Shown: positions 25,460 to 35,489, numbered from the stretch's first letter. The stretch is DNA of 64,000 nt from Pedobacter zeaxanthinifaciens (GCF_003313335.1 NZ_QMHP01000007.1:1-64000); one strand, 5' to 3'. Numbers and translations are program-made. The notes: generated by a model from the sequence alone, not told the origin.

Positions 25460-26182
25460 TTAGTTAGTTAAAGCGTACTGAATTAAATTTGCGCCCATTT
25501 TTAACGCGTTGGATCTACTTTCTTGAGTATCCGAAGGGTATGTGCCGTAATCCTCCCATCCGTTACCTAAATCGCATTCATAAGTATAATAACAAACTAC
25601 CCTACCTTCATAAATTAGGGCAAAACCCTGCGGCCTTTTGTTATCATGCTCATGTATTTTAGGCAAACCGTTAGGAAATTTAAATTTCTGGTGATAGATT
25701 GGGTGGTTGGCTGGCAATTCTACGAAGTTAAGTTCAGGGAAAACCTTTTTCATTTGTGGCCTAATAAACTTGTCTAAGCCATAGTTATCATCAATATGAA
25801 GAAATCCACCTCCAACTAAATATTTTCTCAAATTAGCAACTTCTTGTGCATTGAAAGATACGTTACCGTGACCAGTCATGTACACAAATGGGTAATTGAA
25901 AATTTCCGCACTTCCAGCATCAACAATTCCCTCTTCGGCAACGAAATTAGTAGCAATATTTTTATTACAAAATGCAATGAGATTTGGCAAGGCGGTTCTG
26001 TTGGCATACCAATCGCCGCCACCGGCATATTTCAGCTTCGCTAGTTTATAAGTTGGAGGAGCAGTAAAAGAAGTTAAAAGTAAAAAGGCTAAAGTTAAAG
26101 CCAAGGCGCATCTAACGATCCTTTGGCTAAGAACACACTTGATGATATTGGTAACTGATAATTGTACGCTTTGCCACTTCAT
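25460..26182 (-). CDS. DUF4159-family secreted protein
   Basis: 240 residues. An N-terminal hydrophobic segment (CALALTLAFLLLTSFTAPP) after a basic stretch is a signal peptide or anchor. The rest matches the DUF4159 family: LKYAGGGDWYANRTALPNLIAF, YPFVYMTGHGNVSFN, LRKYLVGGGFLHIDDNYGLD and HPIYHQKF. The fold is like glutamine-amidotransferase/ThuA proteins but no activity is established. Stop and start overlap with neighbouring genes by one base (TAATG with rsmE) or lie within 2 bp, so this is a tight operon. Confidence 0.9.
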   Translation of the reverse strand: MKWQSVQLSVTNIIKCVLSQRIVRCALALTLAFLLLTSFTAPPTYKLAKLKYAGGGDWYANRTALPNLIAFCNKNIATNFVAEEGIVDAGSAEIFNYPFVYMTGHGNVSFNAQEVANLRKYLVGGGFLHIDDNYGLDKFIRPQMKKVFPELNFVELPANHPIYHQKFKFPNGLPKIHEHDNKRPQGFALIYEGRVVCYYTYECDLGNGWEDYGTYPSDTQESRSNALKMGANLIQYALTN

Positions 26183-26886
26183 TATTGTCTATTGATAAAA
26201 TTCACCTCGAAGCAAGCTGCCAAACCAGCAGTTTCTGTGCGGAGGCGTGTATCACCTAAAGTTACTGGTTTAAATTCGCTTTGCAAAGCAAGTTCAATCT
26301 CTTCGGGGCTAAAATCTCCCTCGGGACCAATCAGTATCAAGTATTTTTGGTGAGGTACAATAACGTCAGCGATAGCCTGTTTTTGTGCATCAAGGCAATG
26401 CGCTATCATTTTAACGTCTTCAGTTGTCTGTTTCAAGAAGTTTTTAAATGAAATGGCTGCATTAACTTTTGGATGGTAAGCAGTTAATGATTGTTTTACC
26501 GCAGAAGTAACTACTTTTTCCAGGCGTTCTTCCTTTACCACTTTTCTTTCGGAGCGGTCACAGATTAAAGGTGTAACTTCGTCAATACCTATTTCCGTAG
26601 CTTTCTCTAAAAACCACTCCAACCTATCCATGTTTTTAGTTGGCGCAATGGCAATATGTAGGTGATGGTTGCGCTTACCAAACGCTGATTGCTTACTAAT
26701 TACTTGTAGTTTAACTGCCCGTTTTGCTGTTTCAACAATCTCCGCTTCATAAAGTCCGCCGATACCATCAATTAAATGTACAATATCGCCTGTTTTTAAA
26801 CGCAGCACCTTATTGCAGTGATTACTTTCTTCCTCATTTAAAGTATAAGTATCCGAGGCAATATCAGGTGTGTAGAATAAATGCAT
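26182..26886 (-). CDS. rsmE: 16S rRNA (uracil-1498-N3)-methyltransferase
   Basis: 234 residues. The N-terminal PUA-like part has EEESNHCNKVLRLKTGD. The SPOUT methyltransferase core has HIAIAPTKNMDRLEWFLEKATEIGID, LICDRSERKVV and the knot sequence LILIGPEGDFSPEEIELA followed by TLGDTRLRTETAGLAA. It methylates U1498 of 16S rRNA. Its start codon lies in the first copy of a 120-bp tandem duplication. Confidence 0.97.
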   Translation of the reverse strand: MHLFYTPDIASDTYTLNEEESNHCNKVLRLKTGDIVHLIDGIGGLYEAEIVETAKRAVKLQVISKQSAFGKRNHHLHIAIAPTKNMDRLEWFLEKATEIGIDEVTPLICDRSERKVVKEERLEKVVTSAVKQSLTAYHPKVNAAISFKNFLKQTTEDVKMIAHCLDAQKQAIADVIVPHQKYLILIGPEGDFSPEEIELALQSEFKPVTLGDTRLRTETAGLAACFEVNFINRQ

Positions 26887-27110
26887 TCTTAAAGTTAAAA
26901 GTCAAAATTAAAAAGTAAAAACGGCAATTAACCAATTAAACGATTCGACAGTTAACTCCTTTTAATGAATATCCACCATATCGCTTTTATCGTAGGATAA
27001 ATGCATCTTAAAGTTAAAAGTCAAAATTAAAAAGTAAAAACGGCAATTAACCAATTAAACGATTCTACAGTTAACCCCTTTTAATGGATATCCACCATAT
27101 CGCTTTTATC
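26872..27110. repeat. 120-bp tandem direct duplication
   Basis: Copy 1 is 26872-26991 and copy 2 is 26992-27110. They differ by one base insertion and about four substitutions. The unit contains the first codons of rsmE, an AT-rich spacer with AAAGTTAAAAGTCAAAATTA, and the last ~10 codons plus stop of the CNNM/CorC-family gene. Copy 1 therefore holds a dead fragment of that gene's 3' end, and copy 2 a dead fragment of the rsmE start. Confidence 0.95.
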
Positions 27111-28502
27111 GATAACAATCTCTAATTTAACCGTTTCGATATTTTGTTCTGTCTTTTTAAGGATGGTAAACAAATAACCATAGCATTCTTCTCGATCGCC
27201 TACTTCAGGTATTTTACCAAAAGCGTGAGAAACTAAACCACCCACAGTATCAAAATCTTCGTCCTCAGGCAAGTCATGTGGCAAGTGTTCGTTCACATCG
27301 TAAACCGTTGCGTAAGCGTTTACCACAAATTCGGTATCGCTAATTTTCTCTACAATAGGTTTCTCTTCGTCGTACTCATCCTGGATTTCTCCAACAATTT
27401 CCTCCACAATATCTTCCAATGTTACCATACCTGCAGTACCGCCAAACTCATCAAGTACAATAGCTATCTGTATACGTTTTTGCTGAAGCTCGCTAAGCAA
27501 ATCGTTAATTTTTTTCGTTTCAGGAACGAAATAGGGCTTTCTGATGATATCAGCCAATGACCAATCTTGATTACTTGCTAGCAAAGGCAATACATCCTTT
27601 GCGTGGATAATTCCTACAATCTTATCAATAATTTCATCGTAAACCGGCATACGAGAATAACCTTCAGAGATGATCTTCTCAACCACGACTTCCTTAGAAG
27701 CATCAAGCTCGATACCGGAAATTTTGGTACGCGGTACCATGATATTTTTAACCACACGTTCATTGAAATCGAACACATTCTTTATCAACTCATGCTCGTT
27801 ATCTTCAAGTGCTCCGCTTTCTTTACCTTGCTCTAATAAATACTGTAACTCCTCATTACTGTGCAATGATTCATGACCACCAGAAGTGCTGATTCCAAAA
27901 GGCTTTAAAATAATGGTTGCCAATCCGTTCAACACCCAGATAGCAGGCTTTAATACGATATAGAAACCTTGTAGCGGCGCCGAAACAAATAAGGTTGTTG
28001 CAACCGGACGCTGTATAGCTAAAGATTTAGGTGCTAGCTCGCCAAATACAATGTGCATAATGGTAATTACCGAAAATGCCACAATTGTGGCTGCAGTATG
28101 CAGCACGGCATCGCTAACGGTGATATCTAAACTGTTGAACATGTTTAGAAATATAGTGTGCATTACACCCTCACCAACCCAACCTAAGCCAAGTGACGCC
28201 AATGTAATGCCCAGCTGTGTAGCCGCCAAATACCCATCAAGGTTGTGGATAATATTTCGAGCCATTTTGCCCAATCTGCTTCCAGATTTTGCCTTGATTT
28301 CAATTTGCGACGCCCTTACTTTAACAATTGCAAACTCGGCTGCAACGAAAAAGCCGTTCAACAACACCAAAAATAATGCAAACAAAAGGCGCCACCCAAT
28401 TGAACCAGTATCGGTTTCGGTTGGCGTAACCACGGCCAAAACAGATGTTGGTAAATTTGCACTAAACAATGCCACTAAGGGCGTACCGACGGAGTAAATC
28501 AT
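27081..28502 (-). CDS. CNNM/CorC (hemolysin-family) transport protein with CBS domains
   Basis: 473 residues. A CNNM-type membrane domain with four hydrophobic helices (LLFALFLVLLNGFFVAAEFAIVKVRAS first) is followed by two CBS domains (about 235-350, KNIMVPRTKISGI and PLLASNQDWSLADII) and a C-terminal CorC_HlyC domain (DEFGGTAGMVTLEDIVEEIVGEIQDEYDEE). The family moves magnesium or other divalent cations across the inner membrane and was misnamed hemolysin. Its stop lies in the tandem duplication. It starts 6 bp after ppa. Confidence 0.93.
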   Translation of the reverse strand: MIYSVGTPLVALFSANLPTSVLAVVTPTETDTGSIGWRLLFALFLVLLNGFFVAAEFAIVKVRASQIEIKAKSGSRLGKMARNIIHNLDGYLAATQLGITLASLGLGWVGEGVMHTIFLNMFNSLDITVSDAVLHTAATIVAFSVITIMHIVFGELAPKSLAIQRPVATTLFVSAPLQGFYIVLKPAIWVLNGLATIILKPFGISTSGGHESLHSNEELQYLLEQGKESGALEDNEHELIKNVFDFNERVVKNIMVPRTKISGIELDASKEVVVEKIISEGYSRMPVYDEIIDKIVGIIHAKDVLPLLASNQDWSLADIIRKPYFVPETKKINDLLSELQQKRIQIAIVLDEFGGTAGMVTLEDIVEEIVGEIQDEYDEEKPIVEKISDTEFVVNAYATVYDVNEHLPHDLPEDEDFDTVGGLVSHAFGKIPEVGDREECYGYLFTILKKTEQNIETVKLEIVIDKSDMVDIH

Positions 28503-28508
28503 TAAGAA

Positions 28509-29051
28509 TTATCTAAATGTACTATTATAGAGCTCAATGCTCTCATTGATTACCTTATGTGCATATCTAACGCCCAAAAGATGCTCAATTGTAACTTGTT
28601 TATTTTCTAAGGCTTTATAATCTTGAAAGAATTTTACGATTTCTTTCATCGTGTGCGGAGGTAATTCGCCCAAATCGTTAATGTGGTTAACTGAAGGGTC
28701 GTTTTTTGCTACCGCAATAATTTTATCATCTTGCTCGCCGTTATCAATCATGTGCATTACACCAATAACTTTAGCCTCAATAATGGTCATTGGGTAAACA
28801 TCTACTGAACATAGTACTAAGATATCCAATGGATCTTTATCATCACAATAAGTTTGCGGAATAAAGCCATAATTTGCTGGATACATCACTGAAGAGAACA
28901 ATACTCTATCTAACTTGATTAAGCTAGAATCTTTATCTATTTCGTATTTCGCTTTTGATCCTTTAGGGATTTCGATTATTGCATTTACTGTTTCTGGCAA
29001 ATTATCGCCAGGAGATACGCTGTGCCACGGATGGGTTTCGTCTTTAATCAT
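28509..29051 (-). CDS. ppa: Inorganic pyrophosphatase (family I)
   Basis: 180 residues, the normal size of family I enzymes. [42 protein letters not shown] with the DxDPxD metal-binding segment, and a late KxxY-type region ([10 protein letters not shown]) are seen. It hydrolyses cytosolic pyrophosphate. The start overlaps the end of the DedA-family gene by 8 bp. Confidence 0.97.
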   Translation of the reverse strand: MIKDETHPWHSVSPGDNLPETVNAIIEIPKGSKAKYEIDKDSSLIKLDRVLFSSVMYPANYGFIPQTYCDDKDPLDILVLCSVDVYPMTIIEAKVIGVMHMIDNGEQDDKIIAVAKNDPSVNHINDLGELPPHTMKEIVKFFQDYKALENKQVTIEHLLGVRYAHKVINESIELYNSTFR

Positions 29052-29718
29052 CTTTTTCTTTAATCTCTGTTTCTTCTAAATTATTCGTATTTTTTGATAT
29101 TCTATTTCTTACAAATGTGATTACTAACGGAATGGTGGTAACGGCTATAAATCCAAAAATGATATAACCTAAATACTCCTCAATCTGTTTTGCAAAACTT
29201 TTACCTAAAAAATAACCAAGCAAAGTTAAGGAACAAATCCATAAAAGTGCACCCGAAACATTGTACAGTACAAATTTCTTAAAGTCCATTTTTATAATGC
29301 CGGCTACAATAGGTGCAAAAGTTCTCACAATTGGCACAAACCTGCCCATAATTAAAGCAAATGCACCTTGTTTACGGTAATAATCTTCTGCTGTTTTTAG
29401 GAATTTCTTTTTGAAGAAGAAAGTATCTTCTTTGGTATGCAGCACAGGTCCGGTTTTTCTGCCAAACCAATAGCCTGTAAAATTTCCAGATATTGCTGCT
29501 ACAATGAGCGTTAAAACCAGCACATAAATATTAACGTCCAATTTGCCTGTTGCCACAAACATTCCGGCTAAAAACAAAAGGTAATCTCCCGGAAGGAAAA
29601 ACCCAAAAAACAAACCTGTTTCAGCAAAAATGACGAAAACAACCAAATAGAAACCACCTTCCCTAAGGAGTTTTTCAGGATCTATAAGATGCTGCAGATG
29701 GTTCCAAAATTGCTCCAT
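29044..29718 (-). CDS. DedA-family membrane protein
   Basis: 224 residues. Hydrophobic segments and the family signatures are present: [46 protein letters not shown], and [25 protein letters not shown]. DedA/VTT proteins are implicated in lipid-carrier (undecaprenyl phosphate or phosphatidylethanolamine) flipping and membrane homeostasis. The C-terminus is charged ([10 protein letters not shown]). It overlaps ppa and lies 47 bp after nuoN, so it may be read through from complex I. Confidence 0.95.
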   Translation of the reverse strand: MEQFWNHLQHLIDPEKLLREGGFYLVVFVIFAETGLFFGFFLPGDYLLFLAGMFVATGKLDVNIYVLVLTLIVAAISGNFTGYWFGRKTGPVLHTKEDTFFFKKKFLKTAEDYYRKQGAFALIMGRFVPIVRTFAPIVAGIIKMDFKKFVLYNVSGALLWICSLTLLGYFLGKSFAKQIEEYLGYIIFGFIAVTTIPLVITFVRNRISKNTNNLEETEIKEKDD

Positions 29719-29765
29719 AGTTACAATTATTCGTAAAACTACAAATAATATTCTATATCGCTATG

Positions 29766-31139
29766 CTATATTAAGTTTAAAATAAGCGAAGGATAAACGC
29801 CCAAAATTAAAATAACAATGGTTGATACTACCAATACAACTTTATATTGCACAGGGGTTTCCAGTTCAACTTCCTTGCCTTCTTTAAAGTAAACCGCAAT
29901 AATCACTCTGAAATAATAGTAAAAACCAATCAAGGCATTTAGTATGGCAATTACCACCAATATAATTTGGTAGTTTTCCAATACGTTAAGGAACATCACA
30001 TATTTACCAATGAAACCCGCTGTTAAAGGAATACCGGCTAAAGATAACATCGCAATGGTTAACGCCAATGCCGCCAAAGGATTGCGCTTAGCTAAACCGT
30101 TGAAACTCTCAATATCATCGCTACCTGTTTTTTGTTTTACATTGATTAACACTGCAAATGCAACTATACTTGCAAAAGTGTAGGCAGCAGCATAAACTAA
30201 CACATTACTTGCCGAATTTGCAGTTAAAACAATTAACGAAAATAGTAAGTAACCAGCATGCGAAATACTTGAATAAGCAAGCATTCTTTTAAAGTTCTTT
30301 TGATAAAGCGCTGTAATGTTCCCTAAACACAGGGTGATGATTACAATTACCAATAATGCAGGCATCCAAAAATCATGCAATGGCTCAAAAGCACCAGCAA
30401 ACAGTCTTAAAAATGCAGCAAATCCTGCTGTTTTAACCACCGTAGCCATAAATGCAGTAATTAGTGATGGCGAACCTTCATAAACATCTGGTGTCCAGAA
30501 ATGGAAAGGCGCTGCACCAACTTTAAAGCACAAACCAACCATCATTAAAATTATTCCTGGGTAAAACAGAGGTGATACGTTGGTCATGTTGTTCACCAAG
30601 CTTGTTTGTATTACATCGATATCAAACGAACCGGTTGCGCCGTACACCAAGGCTATACCGAACAATAAAAATCCGGTAGAAAAAGCACCCATTAAGAAGT
30701 ATTTTAATGATGCTTCATTTGAAGCGAAGTTCAATTTTCTAATCCCCGCTAGGATATACAAACACACCGACATGATTTCGACACCGATGAACAGCATAGA
30801 AAGGTTTTTGTAGGAAACCATGATAATGATGCCGCAAAGTGCAAATAAAATCAAGGTAAAATACTCGGCAATATTTGGGCTATTATCAGCGAAATAGCGC
30901 TGGGTTAGTAAAAAAATCAACAATGTTCCAATGATAGCGATGCCTCCGAAAGCTAATGCAAAGTTATCAACCTGCATCATTGAAAAATATACCGTTGGTT
31001 GATCCCAAGCACTAACGGTAAAGCCTAAGGCCACCAATAGACCAAGCAAGGTGATAGGCAATAAAGCTTTTTTTGCTTTAAATAAGCCAGTATAAAGAAC
31101 TACTAAAGCCGTTACGGCAATGGTGATAATGATATTCAT
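29766..31139 (-). CDS. nuoN: NADH-quinone oxidoreductase subunit N
   Basis: 457 residues with about 14 hydrophobic helices. It is the third antiporter-like subunit, last in the nuo operon. Conserved features: FIGVEIMSVCLYILAG, SLKYFLMGAFSTGFLLFGIALVYGATGS, KVGAAPFHFWTPDVYEGSP with the key lysine, and KRMLAYSSISHAGYLL. It starts 2 bp after the nuoM stop. It pumps protons as part of respiratory complex I in the inner membrane. Confidence 0.97.
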   Translation of the reverse strand: MNIIITIAVTALVVLYTGLFKAKKALLPITLLGLLVALGFTVSAWDQPTVYFSMMQVDNFALAFGGIAIIGTLLIFLLTQRYFADNSPNIAEYFTLILFALCGIIIMVSYKNLSMLFIGVEIMSVCLYILAGIRKLNFASNEASLKYFLMGAFSTGFLLFGIALVYGATGSFDIDVIQTSLVNNMTNVSPLFYPGIILMMVGLCFKVGAAPFHFWTPDVYEGSPSLITAFMATVVKTAGFAAFLRLFAGAFEPLHDFWMPALLVIVIITLCLGNITALYQKNFKRMLAYSSISHAGYLLFSLIVLTANSASNVLVYAAAYTFASIVAFAVLINVKQKTGSDDIESFNGLAKRNPLAALALTIAMLSLAGIPLTAGFIGKYVMFLNVLENYQIILVVIAILNALIGFYYYFRVIIAVYFKEGKEVELETPVQYKVVLVVSTIVILILGVYPSLILNLI

Positions 31140-31141
31140 GC

Positions 31142-32608
31142 TTAGTTAATCCCTGTTAATTTATGATTAATCTGTTCCAATAAGTGTTGTACCGATGCCT
31201 CTGATAATTGCAATAATGGCTTAGGATACACGCCAATGATGATGATAAGTGCACAAATGGTATAAAGCACTATTTTCTCGGTTCCTGCGATGTCTTTAAA
31301 GCTTGCAGTTAAGGCATTTGTTTCGCCAAGCATTATTTTTTGATAGCTTCTCAACATGTACACCGCACCAAAAATAATGGTTAAACCAGCTACGGCTCCT
31401 AACCATGCGCTATAGTTGTACACGCTCATTAACAATAAAAATTCACCAATAAAGCCATTGGTACCTGGTAAAGCTACCGTTCCTAAAAGGACGATTAAGA
31501 AAGTAATTGCTAATTGCGGTGCCACTTTTGCTAAACCGCCCAACTCATCAACTTTATTAGTTTCTAAGCGAGATTTAATGATATCCAATACGAAGAATAA
31601 TCCCACTACGTTAATACCGTGACTTAGCATCTGGATCATACTGCCCTGCAAACCCTGCTGGCTAATGGTAAAAATACCTGCTGCAATTAGTCCAACGTGA
31701 CTGATTGATGAATAGGCTACCAATCGCTTAGCATCTTTTTGCTTAAAGGCAATAATAGCCGCATATACTATACCAATAACCGCTAAAGCCATTACCACTC
31801 CGGTCCAATCTTGAACACCGTGAGGTACTACTGGCAGTAACCATCTAATTACACCATAAATACCCATTTTTAGCATAATTCCTGATAACAACATAGTACC
31901 AGGTGTTGGTGCAGTTGTATACGTATCCGGCTGCCAAGTATGAAATGGAAAAATTGGCATTTTAATCGCGAACGCAATAAAGAAGGCCCAGAAAATCCAT
32001 CCTTGTTGGGTAGCATCCAATTGCAATTTGTAAAACTCAGCTATTTCAAAATTATTAGCCGGATTTTGAAGATACAAATAGATAATTCCTAAAAGCATGA
32101 ATAAAGAACCCGCAATGGTATATACGAAAAACTTCATGTTAACCTTGATGCGATCTTTACCGCCCCAAGTAGCACAAATGAAATAAATCGGGATTAAAGC
32201 AGCCTCCCAGCCAATGTAAAACAAGAAAGCATCCAGCGCAGTAAATACTAAAAGTAAGCCACTTTGCATGAATAAAATCAGTGCGTAGAAAGCATTGGCA
32301 TTTTTATATTCGTTTTTAAAGCTAGCTAAAATGATAATTGGGGTTAATACGTTAGTTAATAACACCGTAACCAAGCTAATCCCATCCAAACCAACGTGGA
32401 AATTAATCCCTAGCTGTTGTATCCAAGTGAAATTGGTTTCAAACTGTGTGCTTGCATCTGGAATAAATTTAAACAACAAACCAAGGGCTACCGCCAATGA
32501 GAAGATTGAAAAAATTAAAGCAGCTACCTTTGCTGTGTTTTGCTTAGCAAATAAAGCCGTGGCTATTGCACCAACTAAAGGTAGAAATATGAGTATTAAA
32601 AGTTCCAT
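31142..32608 (-). CDS. nuoM: NADH-quinone oxidoreductase subunit M
   Basis: 488 residues. Antiporter-like subunit with GWEAALIPIYFICATWGGKDR, the discontinuous-helix region AFAIKMPIFPFHTWQPDTYTTAPTPGTMLLSGIMLKMG, and KRLVAYSSISHVGLI. Glutamate 134-type residue is in GWEAAL and the central lysines are present. It lies 20 bp after nuoL. Confidence 0.97.
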   Translation of the reverse strand: MELLILIFLPLVGAIATALFAKQNTAKVAALIFSIFSLAVALGLLFKFIPDASTQFETNFTWIQQLGINFHVGLDGISLVTVLLTNVLTPIIILASFKNEYKNANAFYALILFMQSGLLLVFTALDAFLFYIGWEAALIPIYFICATWGGKDRIKVNMKFFVYTIAGSLFMLLGIIYLYLQNPANNFEIAEFYKLQLDATQQGWIFWAFFIAFAIKMPIFPFHTWQPDTYTTAPTPGTMLLSGIMLKMGIYGVIRWLLPVVPHGVQDWTGVVMALAVIGIVYAAIIAFKQKDAKRLVAYSSISHVGLIAAGIFTISQQGLQGSMIQMLSHGINVVGLFFVLDIIKSRLETNKVDELGGLAKVAPQLAITFLIVLLGTVALPGTNGFIGEFLLLMSVYNYSAWLGAVAGLTIIFGAVYMLRSYQKIMLGETNALTASFKDIAGTEKIVLYTICALIIIIGVYPKPLLQLSEASVQHLLEQINHKLTGIN

Positions 32609-32628
32609 TTATAAGATTTGAACTAATT

Positions 32629-34530
32629 TTAAGCGATAGACAAATAAGTGTAAAGCATTAAAGCTACCACACCAACAACCATCATAATGATGTAATAACC
32701 AACATTTCCCGACTGTAACAAACGCAAGCTTTTGCTTCCTTCGTTAGCCGTCCAACCTAAACCATTCACCAACCCATCAATCACTTTGTTATCAATGATT
32801 TTATAAAAGAAGGTAGAAAATGCGTCTAGAGGTTTTCTAATGATAGTATCGTAAATCTCATCTAAATAAAACTTGTGATAAGATAATTTTTCTAAAGCAG
32901 TTCGAGGAGCTTCGTCCGCTACAGGTACTTCGGCCTTTTTAACATATTTGCTATAAGCTAAAAGGATGGCAACAACTGCCGCTAAAACCGAAACGCCCAT
33001 CAAAGTAAATTCAGTACTATGGCTCAGCTCCAAATGATTTTGGGTCACCTTTGCACCAGTTAACCAATGTGCTAACCACTCGTTTCCACCAAATACGTGA
33101 GGGATATTTAACAAACCTCCAAGGGCCGCTAAAATAGCCAATACTACTAATGGAAGTGTCATTGCTTTTGGCGACTCGTGGATGTGCTCTTCTACATGAT
33201 GCGAACCTCTGAATTTTCCGTAAAAAGTTAAAAACATCATACGGAACATATAAAAAGCAGTTAAAAATGCGGTTAGCACGCCAACACCCCACAGCACTGG
33301 ACTGTATTGATACGTATGGGCTAAAATTTCATCTTTAGAAAAGAAACCAGAAAATGGCGGTATACCTGCAATTGCAATTGTTCCTACCATCATCGTAGCG
33401 AAAGTAGTTTTCAATTTAGATTTCAATCCACCCATGTGGCGCATATCCTGCTCATGATGTAACGAGTGAATTACTGCTCCAGCTCCTAAGAATAACAAAG
33501 CTTTGAAAAAAGCGTGAGTTAATACATGGAAGAATGAGCCTGTGTATGCACCAACTCCCAAACCCAAGAACATATAACCAAGCTGAGATACGGTAGAGTA
33601 AGCTAACACTTTCTTGATATCAGTTTGAGTTAATGCAATTAACGCCGCAATTAACGCCGTTGCTGCTCCAATAATGGCAATGATATTTTGTGCAATTGGT
33701 GCTAAATCAAACACAACGCTTGAACGGGCAATCATGTAAATACCAGCGGTTACCATGGTAGCTGCGTGAATTAACGCTGAAACTGGTGTTGGTCCAGCCA
33801 TCGCATCTGGCAACCAAGTAAATAAAGGCAACTGTGCAGATTTACCACAAGCCCCTATAAACAACAATATCGCAATTACTGTAATGGTTTCGTTTCCGGG
33901 CAACATGTTAGCTGCTTGAGGAAATACTTTGGCAAACTCTAAACTTCCAAAAACCTGGAACATTAAAAACACACCTAAGAGGAAGCCTAAATCGCCAATG
34001 CGGTTCATTACAAATGCTTTTTTAGCGGCACTTGCATAACTGCTGTTGGTAAACCAAAAACCGATTAAAAGGTATGAACATAAACCTACGCCTTCCCATC
34101 CGATAAACATTACGATGTAGTTTGATCCTAAAACCAAAATCAACATAAAGAAGATAAATAGGTTTAAGTAAGCGAAAAACTTTCCGAAACCAGCATCCTC
34201 ATGCATGTATGCGCTTGAATAAACGTGGATCAAAAATCCAATGCCAGTGATGATCAACAACATCATTGCACTCAAAGGATCATATAGAAAGGATAATGGA
34301 ATATGTAAGTTGCCTACACTAATCCAATCGAATAAGTTAACGGTAAATTGTTTTTCGGCGCTTGAGCTAAGCTCCATGAAAAAACAAACGCTAAGAATAA
34401 ATGAAGCTAAAACCACCCCACTGCCAATTACGCCAACTACTCCTTTGCTCAATGTATTGCGACCTAAGCCGTTTATCACAAAGCCTAAAAGCGGAAGAAC
34501 TGGAATTAACCAAAGTAAACTTGTAATCAT
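32629..34530 (-). CDS. nuoL: NADH-quinone oxidoreductase subunit L
   Basis: 633 residues, the largest membrane subunit. FIGWEGVGLCSYLLIGFW, GKSAQLPLFTWLPDAMAGPTPVSALIHAATMVTAGIYM and KKVLAYSTVSQLGYMFLG are diagnostic. The C-terminal lateral helix and extra TM helix are present (FFYKIIDNKVIDGLVNGLGW, then a hydrophobic end). Position after nuoK with a 15-bp gap is normal. Confidence 0.98.
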   Translation of the reverse strand: MITSLLWLIPVLPLLGFVINGLGRNTLSKGVVGVIGSGVVLASFILSVCFFMELSSSAEKQFTVNLFDWISVGNLHIPLSFLYDPLSAMMLLIITGIGFLIHVYSSAYMHEDAGFGKFFAYLNLFIFFMLILVLGSNYIVMFIGWEGVGLCSYLLIGFWFTNSSYASAAKKAFVMNRIGDLGFLLGVFLMFQVFGSLEFAKVFPQAANMLPGNETITVIAILLFIGACGKSAQLPLFTWLPDAMAGPTPVSALIHAATMVTAGIYMIARSSVVFDLAPIAQNIIAIIGAATALIAALIALTQTDIKKVLAYSTVSQLGYMFLGLGVGAYTGSFFHVLTHAFFKALLFLGAGAVIHSLHHEQDMRHMGGLKSKLKTTFATMMVGTIAIAGIPPFSGFFSKDEILAHTYQYSPVLWGVGVLTAFLTAFYMFRMMFLTFYGKFRGSHHVEEHIHESPKAMTLPLVVLAILAALGGLLNIPHVFGGNEWLAHWLTGAKVTQNHLELSHSTEFTLMGVSVLAAVVAILLAYSKYVKKAEVPVADEAPRTALEKLSYHKFYLDEIYDTIIRKPLDAFSTFFYKIIDNKVIDGLVNGLGWTANEGSKSLRLLQSGNVGYYIIMMVVGVVALMLYTYLSIA

Positions 34531-34545
34531 TTTATTTTATTAGAA

Positions 34546-34875
34546 TTACCACTTAAGGCGATTTAATACATTAATATCTATTGATTGTGTGTTGCGATAT
34601 ACCATAACGATGATACTTAAACCAACTGCAACTTCAGCAGCGGCCAAGGCCATGATGAAGAACACGAATACTTGTCCAGATGGATCATTGTGATGTACCG
34701 AAAATGCTGCCAAAAGCAAGTTAACCGCATTTAGCATCAACTCAACCGACATGAAAATTACGATGGCATTTCTTCGTGTTAGTACACCAACAACGCCAAT
34801 GGTAAAAATAATGGCACAAAACCAAATGTAATGGTTTAATGGTACCGACTGCATATTTTCAAATAAACTACCCAT
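34546..34875 (-). CDS. nuoK: NADH-quinone oxidoreductase subunit K
   Basis: 109 residues with three transmembrane helices. VLTRRNAIVIFMSVELMLNAVNLLLAAF carries the conserved membrane glutamate, and FVFFIMALAAAEVAVGLSIIVMVYR the second one. Overlaps the nuoJ end by 8 bp. Confidence 0.97.
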   Translation of the reverse strand: MGSLFENMQSVPLNHYIWFCAIIFTIGVVGVLTRRNAIVIFMSVELMLNAVNLLLAAFSVHHNDPSGQVFVFFIMALAAAEVAVGLSIIVMVYRNTQSIDINVLNRLKW

Positions 34876-35374
34876 TTGCTTTTTCCTCCTTTTTGGTTAA
34901 TAGTACCGCACCCACCATTGCACTTAACAGCAATAATGAAGACAGCTCAAAAGGTAACATGAACGGCCCAAAAAGCTCTTTACCAAGGTTCTCTACCAAT
35001 CCCAAACTTGGATTTTTTAATACTAGCGGACTTGTAATTGCCACCGATTTCAAAGAACCAATTAAAGTAACTACCAAGCATCCACCAGCTACTATGCCTA
35101 TAATTTTAAGCAAAGCCGATTTATTGGGCTCATTTTCTTTATTGAGATTTAATAACATGAGTACAAATAGGAAAAGTACCATAATGGCTCCCATGTAAAC
35201 AATAAAATTAACTACTGCTAAAAATTGTGCGTTTAGCAATACATAATGAACCGTAAACGTAAAGAACGTTAAGATTAAGTATAGCACACTATGGATTGGA
35301 TTTTTTGCAAAAACCACCATCAGCGCAAATATTACGCTTAGTGTTGCTACGAAATAGAATACTGATGTACCCAT
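34868..35374 (-). CDS. nuoJ: NADH-quinone oxidoreductase subunit J
   Basis: 168 residues with five hydrophobic helices. KNPIHSVLYLILTFFTFTVHYVLLNAQFLAVVNFIVYMGAIMVLFLFVLMLLNL is the conserved central part with the pi-bulge helix. The gap to nuoI upstream is 115 bp and holds a palindromic repeat, so read-through may be reduced at this point. Confidence 0.96.
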   Translation of the reverse strand: MGTSVFYFVATLSVIFALMVVFAKNPIHSVLYLILTFFTFTVHYVLLNAQFLAVVNFIVYMGAIMVLFLFVLMLLNLNKENEPNKSALLKIIGIVAGGCLVVTLIGSLKSVAITSPLVLKNPSLGLVENLGKELFGPFMLPFELSSLLLLSAMVGAVLLTKKEEKANG

Positions 35375-35404
35375 TAATTTTTATTTAGTTTTGTTTCAAT
35401 TTTA

Positions 35405-35483
35405 CCGTCATTGCGAGGCACGAAGCAATCTTATTTGTTTTACTCTATCATTGTTAGGATTGCTTCGTTCCTCGCAATGACGG
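35405..35483. repeat. REP-like near-perfect palindrome between nuoI and nuoJ
   Basis: Arms of 26 bp (35405-35430 and 35458-35483) match at 25 positions around a 27-base spacer; the outer end reads CCGTCATTGCGAGGCACGAA. The same family is at 14643-14736. The fold could act as an attenuator or mRNA stabiliser within the nuo transcript. Confidence 0.95.
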
Positions 35484-35489
35484 AAAGGC

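Noticed and set aside
28051..28497. 148-codon frame opposite the CNNM/CorC gene
   Set aside because: Complete antisense shadow of a well-supported gene, with no features of its own.
14643..35483. REP-like repeats considered as CRISPR repeats
   Set aside because: Only isolated palindromes, no regularly spaced array and no cas genes.
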